From: Glaciecola sp028401415
GTDB taxonomy: Bacteria; Pseudomonadota; Gammaproteobacteria; Enterobacterales; Alteromonadaceae
DNA: 64,000 nt
Assembly (NCBI RefSeq): GCF_028401415.2
Contig: NZ_CP171821.2
Coordinates: forward strand, 1,302,001-1,366,000
Reading direction: 5' to 3'
Under the pieces are notes generated by a model that did not search any database, had not been told where the DNA came from, and saw only the letters and a program-made list of their open reading frames with translations. The position numbers were made by a program, and so were the translations under genes. Position 1 is the stretch's first letter, and each line of letters starts with the position of its first letter. Of the stretch, positions 8,541-17,609 are shown one piece after another.

Positions 8541-9974
8541 CTACGTTAAACGTCCATATGATTTAAAGAAATTAGCCACACCCTCTCCGAGTAAATGTCT
8601 GCGCTTTTCAGGATTTTTCAGGTTTAAGGCCTCACTTGCCCAGGGATAAAGAGGGTCTTGTCCAAATTCAAACCCGAAATACATCGCGAGCACAATGTAA
8701 GTGACAAGATCACTACCCGTTAGTTTATATTTTTTTTGAGCAAAATCGGCTGCTTCAACAACAAACTGATAAATATCCTCAAGGGCGAGATAATCAAATT
8801 GAGCCGGCCAAACACTTTGCAGGACCACACTAACCGTTTCATGACTGATGACCTCTAAGGGCTGTGAATACAGTCTTTCAAAGCCCAACAAAATGCGCTT
8901 TGGTTGTGATAGGTCTTCGCTCCTCAGTTCTGCACGCTCATCAATTTTTGAAAATACGCTTGAGAAGTTGGTGAACTCCTGCTCATCCCAACGCACATCC
9001 CGTAGAGCGCTCTGATACATTGGGTCGCGTTCAAATCCACTCCCCCAAAATGCAACAATCGTGAGATATTTGAAATGGTGCTTTTCTGAGGCAAGTCCGC
9101 GCTGCTTTGCATTTTGATACGCCAGCCGAATTGCTTCAGACAGTTGTTCATTGGTTGAAAGTCTTGCTAATTCTGGAAATTGCTCATGGAAAAAGTTTAA
9201 AGCACGTTGTTGATAGCGGTATATTCGGTATTGTTCAATACCAAGCATTTCTTCTTTACACAAGGTGGGCATAGCCGGCGGTTTTATATCTTCAATCTCA
9301 CTCAGCTCTGGAAAAAATTGCCATACTTGCGCGGCATCTTCATGTTCACAAATGACGCTATCAAGGCTGTTTCCATTTCGCATATCAATCCACTGAGCGA
9401 CTTTGTGGGGCATTGCCTTAATACTGTCAAAGTAGCTTGGCAATATACGCGGATCCCAAAATCTGAAAAACACCCACTTTTTGTCAGCTTCGATTTGAAT
9501 CTTTAGAAAGCGCCTAAAGTGCTTCCATACGTCGTCCATAGCTACCGTTGTACGAATAAAAATCCCGGTACTATGCCCCCAATGGTTTTTGAAAAAGTCT
9601 TTATGGAAGTGTGGCACACACTGATCATCCTCAAGCGCCTCATAAGATAAGGTCATGTCAATTAAAAATGGCGCCGCTTCTTTAAATTCAGGGCCATCTT
9701 TGCCTTTAACCAAACATCTGACGGGTATCTCGTTCGAAGACATATCAAGGTCAAAATAACCTATGACCTTCTGTCGCAAGGTGGGATCTAAAATACAGTA
9801 AGTTCTAGAGAAACTCGCTTTAGAAGCTTGACCGAACAAAACATCTTTCAATTCAGGGCTTATCCACTGAGCCTCCCAAAATGGAACACCTTTTTGTTCA
9901 TCTAAAGGCGTAATGTTAAGTTTTACAAGAGAAAGGGCGTTTGCGTCAGGATATGCCCTGCCAAATTCTTCCAT
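8541..9974 (-). CDS. DUF4123 effector-loading adaptor (Tap/TEC-like), extended
   Basis: A 477-residue protein. The N-terminal ~190 residues match DUF4123: RTYCILDPTL, then APFLIDMTL, then WGHSTGIFIRT, then the diagnostic KKWVFFRFWDPRILPSYF. DUF4123 proteins bind a specific effector and load it onto a cognate VgrG. The C-terminal ~230 residues contain two copies of a motif of the type (Y)(L)xxxxxFGxxFxxDPxYxxAxxxL (near WGSGFERDPMY and FGFEFGQDPLY), so this part is an internal duplication not found in short adaptors. It is the first gene of the leftward operon that ends in vgrG1 and PAAR. The ATG has AGGA upstream. Cytoplasmic. Confidence 0.82.
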   Translation of the reverse strand: MEEFGRAYPDANALSLVKLNITPLDEQKGVPFWEAQWISPELKDVLFGQASKASFSRTYCILDPTLRQKVIGYFDLDMSSNEIPVRCLVKGKDGPEFKEAAPFLIDMTLSYEALEDDQCVPHFHKDFFKNHWGHSTGIFIRTTVAMDDVWKHFRRFLKIQIEADKKWVFFRFWDPRILPSYFDSIKAMPHKVAQWIDMRNGNSLDSVICEHEDAAQVWQFFPELSEIEDIKPPAMPTLCKEEMLGIEQYRIYRYQQRALNFFHEQFPELARLSTNEQLSEAIRLAYQNAKQRGLASEKHHFKYLTIVAFWGSGFERDPMYQSALRDVRWDEQEFTNFSSVFSKIDERAELRSEDLSQPKRILLGFERLYSQPLEVISHETVSVVLQSVWPAQFDYLALEDIYQFVVEAADFAQKKYKLTGSDLVTYIVLAMYFGFEFGQDPLYPWASEALNLKNPEKRRHLLGEGVANFFKSYGRLT

Positions 9975-10200
9975 GATAGATATCCTACCTGCCGAGTTTA
10001 AGTGTTGTAAGAGTCTAGGGCGAGTTGATAAATTATCGCAAACAGATTCGAAACTCCCAAATATATTTTACTTTTCGCGATGTGATATTGATTGTTTTTT
10101 AAGCATTTCATGTTTTATGATTTGTTTCAAGCACTGCAGCCATTCTTAACTTTTTGTTTATTGCGCGATGTTTACACACTAAGCTAATCAAGCTCTGAAC
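9975..10200. other. Divergent intergenic stretch before the hcp2 repeat
   Basis: About 225 bases separating the leftward adaptor operon from the rightward hcp2 unit. AT-rich, presumably holding the leftward operon promoter; no specific site could be identified. Confidence 0.3.
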
Positions 10201-10981
10201 TGCGCAGATTTCTGCTCAACTGAGCAGTTTAACGTGAACGAAAAACTGCGCAACCAGCGTGTTTGAAGCTTGCCCACTCATATCAATCCACTATAAGTGG
10301 TTGTTTTAAATGGATAAACGGACTTACTATATATTTGGCATGCTATGTGTAATGTAAACTTAGAACATTGGCTAATACGTTAGTTCGCTATACGCCTTGG
10401 CCCAAAACACTAAACAAGGTCGCTCTGCGTTTTAACAACGACCCAACATAGATTAAGGAAATAAGATGCCTACAGTTGCATATATCTCAATCGAAGGAAC
10501 TAAGTCTGGTAACATCACAGAAGGCGCAAATACCGTTGAATCAATGGGTAATGCCTATCAGTCTGATCACGAGTCAGAAGCTACCGTACAGGCTTTTGAG
10601 CACCAAGTGATTATTCCTCGCGACCCGCAAAGTGGCCAACCAAGCGGTCAGCGTGTTCACCAACCATTTAAAATTACTAAGGTGTATGATAAGTCTTCTC
10701 CAAAGTTATTTGATGCCTTGTGTTCAGGTGAGCGCTTAAGCAAAGTAGTACTTAAATGGTACCGCACGTCTATGACGGGTGTGCAAGAGCATTACTTCAC
10801 GCATGAGTTAGAAGATGCAGTCATTGTCAACATCGATTCCATCATGCCTAACGCACAAGATCCAGCCATGGCGCACTTTTCGCACATGGAAGAAGTATCG
10901 ATGACTTACCGTCGTATTACCTGGACGCATGAAGTGGCCGGTACCACTGGCTCTGACGACTGGCGCGCGCCTCGCGTTTAG
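10201..10981 (+). repeat. Long direct repeat, copy 2 (hcp2 and its upstream region)
   Basis: Partner of 2504-3284. The same upstream region with the two inverted repeats (CTGCTCA-AC-TGAGCAG at 10212-10227 and CCACT-ATA-AGTGG) and the same hcp coding sequence. The similarity stops at the stop codon; downstream sequences are unrelated. Confidence 0.95.
10466..10981 (+). CDS. hcp: T6SS tube protein Hcp, copy 2
   Basis: Encodes a 171-residue Hcp identical to copy 1, with only silent differences at the DNA level. Upstream region, inverted repeats and ribosome-binding site are the same as for copy 1, so both should respond to the same regulator. Downstream, a terminator at 11101-11132 separates it from the vgrG2 unit, though read-through into vgrG2 is likely given the close spacing and same direction. 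The two copies may simply increase dosage of tube protein, which is needed in large amounts. Confidence 0.97.
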   Translation: MPTVAYISIEGTKSGNITEGANTVESMGNAYQSDHESEATVQAFEHQVIIPRDPQSGQPSGQRVHQPFKITKVYDKSSPKLFDALCSGERLSKVVLKWYRTSMTGVQEHYFTHELEDAVIVNIDSIMPNAQDPAMAHFSHMEEVSMTYRRITWTHEVAGTTGSDDWRAPRV

Positions 10982-11100
10982 TGAGAGCAAACGCCATTTG
11001 CTTGATCGTATTATTGAAACGAATAAAACAAAACATCTACGCTGGTTTATACCTGTTCATTTGTTGTAAACTTGAGGTCGAAAACCCGGGTAGGCTTATT

Positions 11101-11132
11101 AACTGCGCTAGAGGAATTTAGCGCAGTTTTTG
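11101..11132 (+). terminator. Rho-independent terminator between hcp2 and vgrG2
   Basis: Stem AACTGCGCT paired with AGCGCAGTT around a ten-base loop, followed by a T-rich tail. It may attenuate rather than end transcription, because vgrG2 begins 70 bases later with no obvious promoter of its own. Confidence 0.8.
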
Positions 11133-11201
11133 TCTTTTTATGGAGCCTTGCATTATGAAACATGCGCGGCTTACAAAAGCAAAATTAGCATGGAGAGAAG
11201 C

Positions 11202-14200
11202 ATGAGCTTTGGTTCAAACGAAGAATTTATGTTCTTTGAAACAGCTGAGCCCATCGATTTTAGTGTCGCAAGCCTCAAAGGCAGCGAAGGCATCTCCATG
11301 CTCTACGGATTCGAACTAGAACTTTTATCAGAAGACCCAGACATTACCTTTGATGAGATGATTGGTCAGGGTTGCGTTATCAGCATCCAAGGTAACCACC
11401 ATTCGGAGATTGATGGGAATTTCAGTGATGCCAGTTTGAAAACCCGCTACATTCATGGCGTGGTATCTGACTTTTGCATTGAAGATGAAGGCGAACAGTT
11501 CTCCACCTACAAGGTCAAAGTTGTTCCAAAAATATGGCCTTTGCAGCACCGCATCAATAGCCGAATTTTCCAAAAGCAATCCGTTCATGATATTGTCATT
11601 TCCATACTCAAAGAGTTAGGGCTAGAGGGTGATGAATACCGATGGGATTGCAAAGGCACTTACGCAGCTATTGAATATTGTGTGCAATACGGCGAGTCTG
11701 AGTTCGACTTCATGAGCCGATTGCTTGAAGAAGAGGGCATTTTTTACTTCTTTGAGCATAGTAATGATAAGCACGTTTTAGTCTTTTACGACGATTCGTT
11801 TTCATGTAAACCTATTGAGGACGAAGATCCTCTTAGCTATATCTCAGATGCAAAGGGGATGGTATCTAATCAAAGCGTGAGTAAGTTTTATACCCGCAAA
11901 GCACTTACGCCTGGCCTAGTTACCTTTAAAGACTACAATTTCTTAAAACCTACGCTTAAGCTGGAAGCAGAACATCAAAACAAAGACGTCTTAGATATTG
12001 AGCAAGACCGAGAGCTATATCAATACGGCTATTTTGATGAAAAAACGCGAGGTAAGCACCTCGCTAAGATTCAGATGGAATCGCTCAATACCCGCAAAGA
12101 AGTGGGACATGGCGCAAGCAATGCTAACCGCTTATGCCCAGGGTTTTTAATCGAGATTGATGATAGGCGCAGAGGTAAATTCAGCGGAGAGTATTTGCTG
12201 AGTAAAGTGACTCATAACGCCAGCCAACAGCAGGCTTATCAGCAATATGCCAATACCCAAGGCAGTCAATATGCAAATGAGTTTGAATGCGTGTTAAGCG
12301 AGGTTGTATACCGCCCTGAAATTGCCACAAAACGCCCTTTGATTGAGGGCAGTCAAACGGCAATTGTGACCGGCCCAAAGGGTGAAGAAATATACACCGA
12401 TGAGCACGGGCGCGTAAAAGTACAATTTCACTGGGAACGCTACACCAAATCTGACGAAGAAAGCTCATGCTGGGTGCGCGTAAGTAATGTTTGGGCGGGC
12501 CAAGGCTACGGCGGCTTTGCCTTACCGCGAATTGGTCAAGAAGTTATCGTAAGTTTTATCAATGGTAACCCCGACCAACCTATCATTACTGGCCGACTGC
12601 ACCACGGCCACAACACCCCTCCCTATCGCTTGCCTGCTCAAAAAGCCATTAGCACGCTGAAAACGCAATCGACAAAAGGCGGCGAAGGTTTCAACGAACT
12701 GCGCTTTAATGACGCAAAAGGCACCGAACAACTGTTCACACATGCCGAACGTAACTTAGACCGACGCATTCAGCACGACCAATTCGAATTCGTCGGCCAC
12801 AACGACCACAGCAAAGTTATCCACGACGCTTACACTGAAATTGGCAACGACCAACACAGCGTCACAAAAAATGACGCCTTCATCCAAGTGCAAGGCGAAG
12901 CGCATCTTCAGCATGATAAACATCTCATGCAATTCAATGGCGGCAGCAAAAGCTTTGATATTACTGGCGACCGTTACACTCAAGTTAAAGGAAGTGACAG
13001 TGTTCAAACTGGAGTGGATATTAAAATTGAAGCCGCCATGAACTATGGTTTAAACGCCGGTCAAAACATCGATATTAAATCGGCTTCGGATATTACACTT
13101 GAAGCAAGTAATATCAGTCTCAAAGGTGGTGGCGGTATTTTGATAAGCTCAGGTGCTATATTTATTAAAGGCGCCGTGGTAAACATCAATAATGGCGGCA
13201 GCCCCTCACCCGCTAAACCAAAAGCGCCTGATGCTCCAAAACTGCCCACTGCGCCCGAGCCGCCTATTGAGGCCGATACGGCCTTAGCGGGAAAGGTAGA
13301 GACAGTGGAAGATAGGGCAATTAAGCGGGAGAAGGCAAAAGCACTTCAACAGGCTGAGGCGCAAAAGGCGCAGAAACGGAGTGACAGCTTACAAAATACC
13401 CTAACTAGTTTAGATAATACCACCGACAGTAAAATGCCAGTCAATGAAGCGAGCAAGTTAGCTGGGGCCACACAAGGTGCCTTTACTGCGTCAACTAACG
13501 ATAAAGATGATACAGAGGAAACCGAGTTCTATGAGCTTGCTTCCCTTTTTGCGAGAGAACAACTTTACGTATTAGCTAAACAACTCGCTGAGGCGCCGTT
13601 TATGAGTGCCTTGGTGACTACTTTTGGTTCCGACATTCCGGTTGAGGCTTACGCAAAGCTATATGAACTTGCGAGCGACAAATCATTACCAGCGCTTGAA
13701 ATTACCGTTACAAAAGGTTCTATCAAAGGGAGACTAGGCGCGTTTGATAGCAGTCAAAATAAAATTCTTGTTGCTGAATCATTAGTAAAGTCCGCCATAG
13801 ACAATGATGATGATAAAGCAAAATTGATGGCGCTTCTGATAGAAGAATACGGCCACTCAATTGACTATATGCTTCGAAACTCTCTTAGTTCAGTTGGCGG
13901 GGACGCAATGGATGACGAAGGCGCAAAGTTTGCCTATCAACTAATCAGCTTCGAACAAGTGTCTGCTGCCTCCATTAATTTTGCACAAGTAACATCAACT
14001 CCCTACAGCGGCGACCTTGTGATCGATAATGCAGAGTTATCTGAAGCATTAGCTAGTGTGAGCTCACAAGAGCAAATGAATGATGACAAAGATGGGAGTT
14101 TGGAGTTTTTTGGAGCTGGGACGGGAGATGCGAATAATCCAGCTTCCTACGGCCATCAGTCGATTGAGTTTGTTCTAGCGGAAACAGGATTTGACGAGGA

Positions 14201-15692
14201 TTCGGACTTGCCTAGAATATACTTCGGAAACTGGCTCCGAGATTTTTCACAGTTCGTTGATCCTGCTATCGTAAGACCTTCTAATGCAGCGCTCAAACGT
14301 ATTCAAAACCAAGGTATTAGTATACCTGGTTTAGATACTTTACGCTTATCACGCCAAGCCTTAACCGACCTAGTGGCATTGCTGGCAGGGATGGAATTTA
14401 GCCAGTTTGGTGAAACGCTTGGTACTTACTGTTATAAGTATGTAAATACGGACACGCTGGGCGTATATCGCCCAGAGGAACACATCGACAACCCGTATTC
14501 ACAGAAGAACGGAAAAGTAGACAATAGTTTAATTGATAAGAGCTTCACACCCCCATACATTGAAACACAAGTGCAATTAAATGAAGAAACCGGCTTAAAA
14601 AATTACATCAATACGCCTGTTAAAGGGCAAACATTTGGTACCGCCGTCCAGTATATGACCCAAGAGCTTGAACACGCCAAAAACGCTGGCTCGACTAGCG
14701 AAGGCTTACTGCACTTTGGACAAGCACTACATGTATTAGAGGACTATTTTAGTCACTCTAACTTCGTTGAAGTTTGCTTAATTAAACTAGGTAATAAGAG
14801 TAGACTCAAGCACTCCAAGCTAAACGAGCTTGCCCGGAACATCTATCCAGTTGTTGAAACAAGCAACGTGAACGGGCGCATACCCATTGTCACCGGAAGA
14901 TTTGGCCAGACCGACGTATTAGCCAGCATTGGACCAAAACTCGCCCAACTTTTCCAAGCAAGTTTTACGGATTATGAGCAAGCTAAGCCTGGCGAACGCT
15001 CGCCTGCGCAATTAGCTATCAAGATAGTATTAAAAGACTTGGCCGCTGCTCAGACGGCTGATAGCAAAAAAGAAGGCACCAACTACACAGGCCTCGACTA
15101 TGCTGACTATCTAGAAAAATACGAACAATTGTTATTGTGGCAAGATGAATTGCTACGAACTAAAAATAAATATCTATCTAAAGTACTATTAAGCTCCATA
15201 CACTACTTGAGCCAGACCTTTATAGTGATTGCCAATTTCGCTATTCATCATATTATTGAGACGGTGGCACATAATATCGACGATGCACAAACCATATTAG
15301 GTGATACTGGTGAAAACCCTACGCATAGTCAGTTAGCCAAAGACCATGATACGCATCATTTTCATGAATTAGCCGCGTTAATGGCGATTGAAGCGGTTGA
15401 GAGTCTCGGTGAAAGTATTAAAGAATATTGGGGCGGCGTTGCAGGAACAAACCCTGTTGAACTTGCGCAATCAATTATAGCGCACCCACTTGACATCCAA
15501 ATATTTGACCAAATTGCAATCGATTGGGCAAATGCGAATGAAGACAAGCTTCGTAGCGGTAACTTTAAATCTGATATCCATGAACATCACGACAATTTCA
15601 AACAAAAAGCGAAAGACCTAAGAAAAGAGGTAGAGGGGATGAATAAGTATATTTTTGATACTTTTAATTATTTAAGGTCATATTTTGAATAA
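11202..15692 (+). CDS. vgrG: Evolved VgrG with metalloprotease-like and HET-C-like domains
   Basis: A 1496-residue VgrG about 800 residues longer than VgrG1. Residues 1-~640 are a normal spike: SRLLEEEGIFYFFEH (~170), EEIYTDEHGRVKVQFHWER (~395), SSCWVRVSNVWAGQGYGG, then the beta-helix. A Pro/Ala/Lys linker lies at ~666-695 and a charged helical stretch at ~695-760. Residues 881-888 read EEYGHSID, followed by MDDEGAKF, resembling the EExGHxxD...DEGxxF zinc-peptidase-like motif of large secreted proteins. From ~995 the sequence is HET-C-like: HQSIEFVLAETGF, YFGNWLRDFSQ (~1008-1017) and ALHVLEDYFSHSNF (~1175-1189). HET-C is related to zinc phospholipase C folds. The ATG at 11202 has GGAG upstream; an earlier ATG (11130) lacks one. 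The lipoprotein gene downstream overlaps the stop codon, as expected for immunity. Spike identity is certain; the toxin activities are inferred. Confidence 0.9.
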   Translation: MSFGSNEEFMFFETAEPIDFSVASLKGSEGISMLYGFELELLSEDPDITFDEMIGQGCVISIQGNHHSEIDGNFSDASLKTRYIHGVVSDFCIEDEGEQFSTYKVKVVPKIWPLQHRINSRIFQKQSVHDIVISILKELGLEGDEYRWDCKGTYAAIEYCVQYGESEFDFMSRLLEEEGIFYFFEHSNDKHVLVFYDDSFSCKPIEDEDPLSYISDAKGMVSNQSVSKFYTRKALTPGLVTFKDYNFLKPTLKLEAEHQNKDVLDIEQDRELYQYGYFDEKTRGKHLAKIQMESLNTRKEVGHGASNANRLCPGFLIEIDDRRRGKFSGEYLLSKVTHNASQQQAYQQYANTQGSQYANEFECVLSEVVYRPEIATKRPLIEGSQTAIVTGPKGEEIYTDEHGRVKVQFHWERYTKSDEESSCWVRVSNVWAGQGYGGFALPRIGQEVIVSFINGNPDQPIITGRLHHGHNTPPYRLPAQKAISTLKTQSTKGGEGFNELRFNDAKGTEQLFTHAERNLDRRIQHDQFEFVGHNDHSKVIHDAYTEIGNDQHSVTKNDAFIQVQGEAHLQHDKHLMQFNGGSKSFDITGDRYTQVKGSDSVQTGVDIKIEAAMNYGLNAGQNIDIKSASDITLEASNISLKGGGGILISSGAIFIKGAVVNINNGGSPSPAKPKAPDAPKLPTAPEPPIEADTALAGKVETVEDRAIKREKAKALQQAEAQKAQKRSDSLQNTLTSLDNTTDSKMPVNEASKLAGATQGAFTASTNDKDDTEETEFYELASLFAREQLYVLAKQLAEAPFMSALVTTFGSDIPVEAYAKLYELASDKSLPALEITVTKGSIKGRLGAFDSSQNKILVAESLVKSAIDNDDDKAKLMALLIEEYGHSIDYMLRNSLSSVGGDAMDDEGAKFAYQLISFEQVSAASINFAQVTSTPYSGDLVIDNAELSEALASVSSQEQMNDDKDGSLEFFGAGTGDANNPASYGHQSIEFVLAETGFDEDSDLPRIYFGNWLRDFSQFVDPAIVRPSNAALKRIQNQGISIPGLDTLRLSRQALTDLVALLAGMEFSQFGETLGTYCYKYVNTDTLGVYRPEEHIDNPYSQKNGKVDNSLIDKSFTPPYIETQVQLNEETGLKNYINTPVKGQTFGTAVQYMTQELEHAKNAGSTSEGLLHFGQALHVLEDYFSHSNFVEVCLIKLGNKSRLKHSKLNELARNIYPVVETSNVNGRIPIVTGRFGQTDVLASIGPKLAQLFQASFTDYEQAKPGERSPAQLAIKIVLKDLAAAQTADSKKEGTNYTGLDYADYLEKYEQLLLWQDELLRTKNKYLSKVLLSSIHYLSQTFIVIANFAIHHIIETVAHNIDDAQTILGDTGENPTHSQLAKDHDTHHFHELAALMAIEAVESLGESIKEYWGGVAGTNPVELAQSIIAHPLDIQIFDQIAIDWANANEDKLRSGNFKSDIHEHHDNFKQKAKDLRKEVEGMNKYIFDTFNYLRSYFE

Positions 15693-16395
15693 CACTAGTT
15701 TTCGAGTAAGTTGCTTTGTTTTTCTGTTTTCTATTGGGCTGGTTGGCTGCGACACCGTTAAAGCTGCATTTGATAACATACGAAGTCAAGACGAGTATGT
15801 TGCTGCTGCAAAACCAAACGAGGGTTTTGCCATAGAAGATTGCACGCTGACTTTCAACGGAAAAATGCTGGATTACAGTAAACGAATAGAACACTGGGAA
15901 ACGGTTCTCGGAGAGTCTAGACCTGCTAGCCCCACATCTGATCGGCACGTTTGGGATGAACACGGCTTAAGAGTATCTACTCGCAATAAAAACAATGCGC
16001 CGTCTAGTCTCACTTTTGTTTTTTATGAATACATGCCCTACTCTGAGAAAGACATTGCTGCTGCGTTTGGTGAAAAAAGCAAAACACGCAAACGCAACGC
16101 GAACCAAGCCAAACCAAAAAAGGTTTTTTCTTCATCAATTTGGTTCAACGGCGCGGAGATATCCGCTAGCTGGGATATAGATAGGATTAATGGCCAAATG
16201 GCAAAATACAACAAAAATAATACGATCTGGTTTCGCGAAGCTTATGCCCCCACAATATTCGCAGCCTACAAAAGGTGTGAGCTTTCAACGTATCCAGATT
16301 ACAGGGACAAAGAGATGATATTTCGTATTGATGTTGAGCAGCAAAATCGATCTATTATTCAAAAATTTACTGTGGGATTAAATTTATACGAATAA
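15685..16395 (+). CDS. Lipoprotein, candidate immunity protein for VgrG2 (paralog 1)
   Basis: A 236-residue lipoprotein with a type II signal peptide: hydrophobic FVFLFSIGL followed by lipobox LVGC, so it should be membrane-anchored facing the periplasm. The start is a TTG overlapping the vgrG2 stop by eight bases, with AAGGTCAT upstream; the paralog at 16806 has the same TTG and the same AAGGTCAT spacing, which supports the choice. Conserved features shared with the paralog: EGFAIExCTLTxNG, WExVLGxxRPASP, VWDEHGLRVSTRN, SSIWFNGAEISAxWD and MIFRIDVEQ. No enzymatic motif seen. Adjacency to an effector VgrG and periplasmic localisation suggest immunity; family unrecognised beyond that. Confidence 0.72.
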   Translation: MNNTSFRVSCFVFLFSIGLVGCDTVKAAFDNIRSQDEYVAAAKPNEGFAIEDCTLTFNGKMLDYSKRIEHWETVLGESRPASPTSDRHVWDEHGLRVSTRNKNNAPSSLTFVFYEYMPYSEKDIAAAFGEKSKTRKRNANQAKPKKVFSSSIWFNGAEISASWDIDRINGQMAKYNKNNTIWFREAYAPTIFAAYKRCELSTYPDYRDKEMIFRIDVEQQNRSIIQKFTVGLNLYE

Positions 16396-16605
16396 AAGGT
16401 AAATAATCAAATATCCCTTCACTACGAAAACAGTACCATTCAATCTCAAGAGGCATACGCCCCTACAATATTTGTTGCAAATAAGCGATGCGATCTTAAA
16501 AACTATCCAAATTATAAAAACAAAGAAATGATTTTTCGTATCGACGTTGAGCAACATGACCGCAGCCTTGTTCAGGTATTTACGGTGGGCTTGAGCCTAG
16601 ATTGA
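16396..16605 (+). pseudogene. Truncated third copy of the immunity-like lipoprotein
   Basis: Directly after the stop codon of paralog 1, and in the same frame, 69 codons translate as a match to the C-terminal part of paralog 2: VNNQISLHYEN, then EAYAPTIFVANKRCDLKNY, then EMIFRIDVEQHDRS and FTVGLSLD before TGA (16603-16605). The last ~50 codons are nearly identical at the DNA level to 17361-17505. No signal peptide or start is present. This is a recombination scar showing that the immunity genes were duplicated and partly deleted. Confidence 0.85.
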
Positions 16606-16805
16606 TTGATCTGTGATCATTCAGATAAATTCGTTGTTTCTTTGTATCGATAATTCAATGTGATTTGTGACATAGTCGCTACACTCAAATTAGAAGAGTG
16701 ATATGTAAAAAGCAAATTGATAGCTGCGACTAAGGTAGCGATAGAACTGTGCTATAAGGATAAAGAAATATATTTTCACTTGGTTTAATTATTGAAGGTC
16801 ATTTT

Positions 16806-17519
16806 TTGAATAATCATCGTTTCCGATTGGGTTGCCTTGTATTTTTATCAACTATTGGGATGGTCGGCTGCGACTCAGTCAAAGCGGCTTTCGATGACAT
16901 ACTTAGTCAACAAGAGTACATTGGCATGCCAAAACCCAGCGAGGGTTTTGCTATAGAAAACTGTACACTGACTTATAACGGACAAGTATTAGATTATAGT
17001 AAACCAATCGAACAATGGGAACGTGTACTTGGAGCGGCTAGACCCGCAAGCCCTTCATCGAAAAGGCAAGTTTGGGATGAACACGGCTTAAGAGTATCTA
17101 CTCGTAATGAAAACGGCGCGCCGTCTAGCCTTACTTTTTTCTTCTACAAATACATGCCCTACTCCGAAAAAGATATTGCCGCGGCTTATGGTGACCAGAG
17201 CAAAACACTCAAACGTCACATTAACGAGGCTAAGCCAAAGAACGTATTTACCTCATCAATTTGGTTCAACGGCGCGGAAATATCAGCTCACTGGGACTTG
17301 AATAAGGTTAATGGTCAAATGGCCCACTATAACGAAAACAACAAAAACTGGTTGCAAGAAGCTTATGCCCCTACAATATTTGTTGCTAATAAGCGATGCA
17401 ATCTTAAAAACTATCCAGATTATAGAAACAAAGAAATGATATTTCGTATCGACGTTGAGCAACATGACCGCAGCCTTGTTCAGGTATTTACGGTGGGCTT
17501 GAGTCTGGAAGATCTATAG
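16806..17519 (+). CDS. Lipoprotein, candidate immunity protein (paralog 2)
   Basis: Encodes 237 residues, strongly similar along its full length to the gene at 15685-16395. Lipobox MVGC follows a hydrophobic leader, so it is another outer- or inner-membrane lipoprotein. It uses the same unusual TTG start with GAAGGTCAT upstream. The stop codon abuts half of a family A palindromic repeat (17518-17573), and the last residues (LSLEDL) differ from the other copies, as if the repeat's arrival rewrote the end. About 200 bases separate it from the truncated copy, including a possible own promoter that I could not define. Two immunity paralogs may serve variants of the effector. Confidence 0.72.
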   Translation: MNNHRFRLGCLVFLSTIGMVGCDSVKAAFDDILSQQEYIGMPKPSEGFAIENCTLTYNGQVLDYSKPIEQWERVLGAARPASPSSKRQVWDEHGLRVSTRNENGAPSSLTFFFYKYMPYSEKDIAAAYGDQSKTLKRHINEAKPKNVFTSSIWFNGAEISAHWDLNKVNGQMAHYNENNKNWLQEAYAPTIFVANKRCNLKNYPDYRNKEMIFRIDVEQHDRSLVQVFTVGLSLEDL

Positions 17520-17573
17520 TAATTCGCAATTCTAGCGGTGCTGAGCGCCGTTTCTTAAACAGGATTCAGGTTA
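17518..17573. repeat. Palindromic repeat family A, half copy A3
   Basis: These 56 bases are identical to the right half of copy A2 (37710-37765), from AGTAATTCGCAATTC to GGATTCAGGTTA. The left half and the core are missing. It begins inside the TAG stop of the preceding lipoprotein gene. Confidence 0.9.
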
Positions 17574-17609
17574 CGTAAACAAGCTGGAACTTCTGCTAAT
17601 TCCTGAAGA

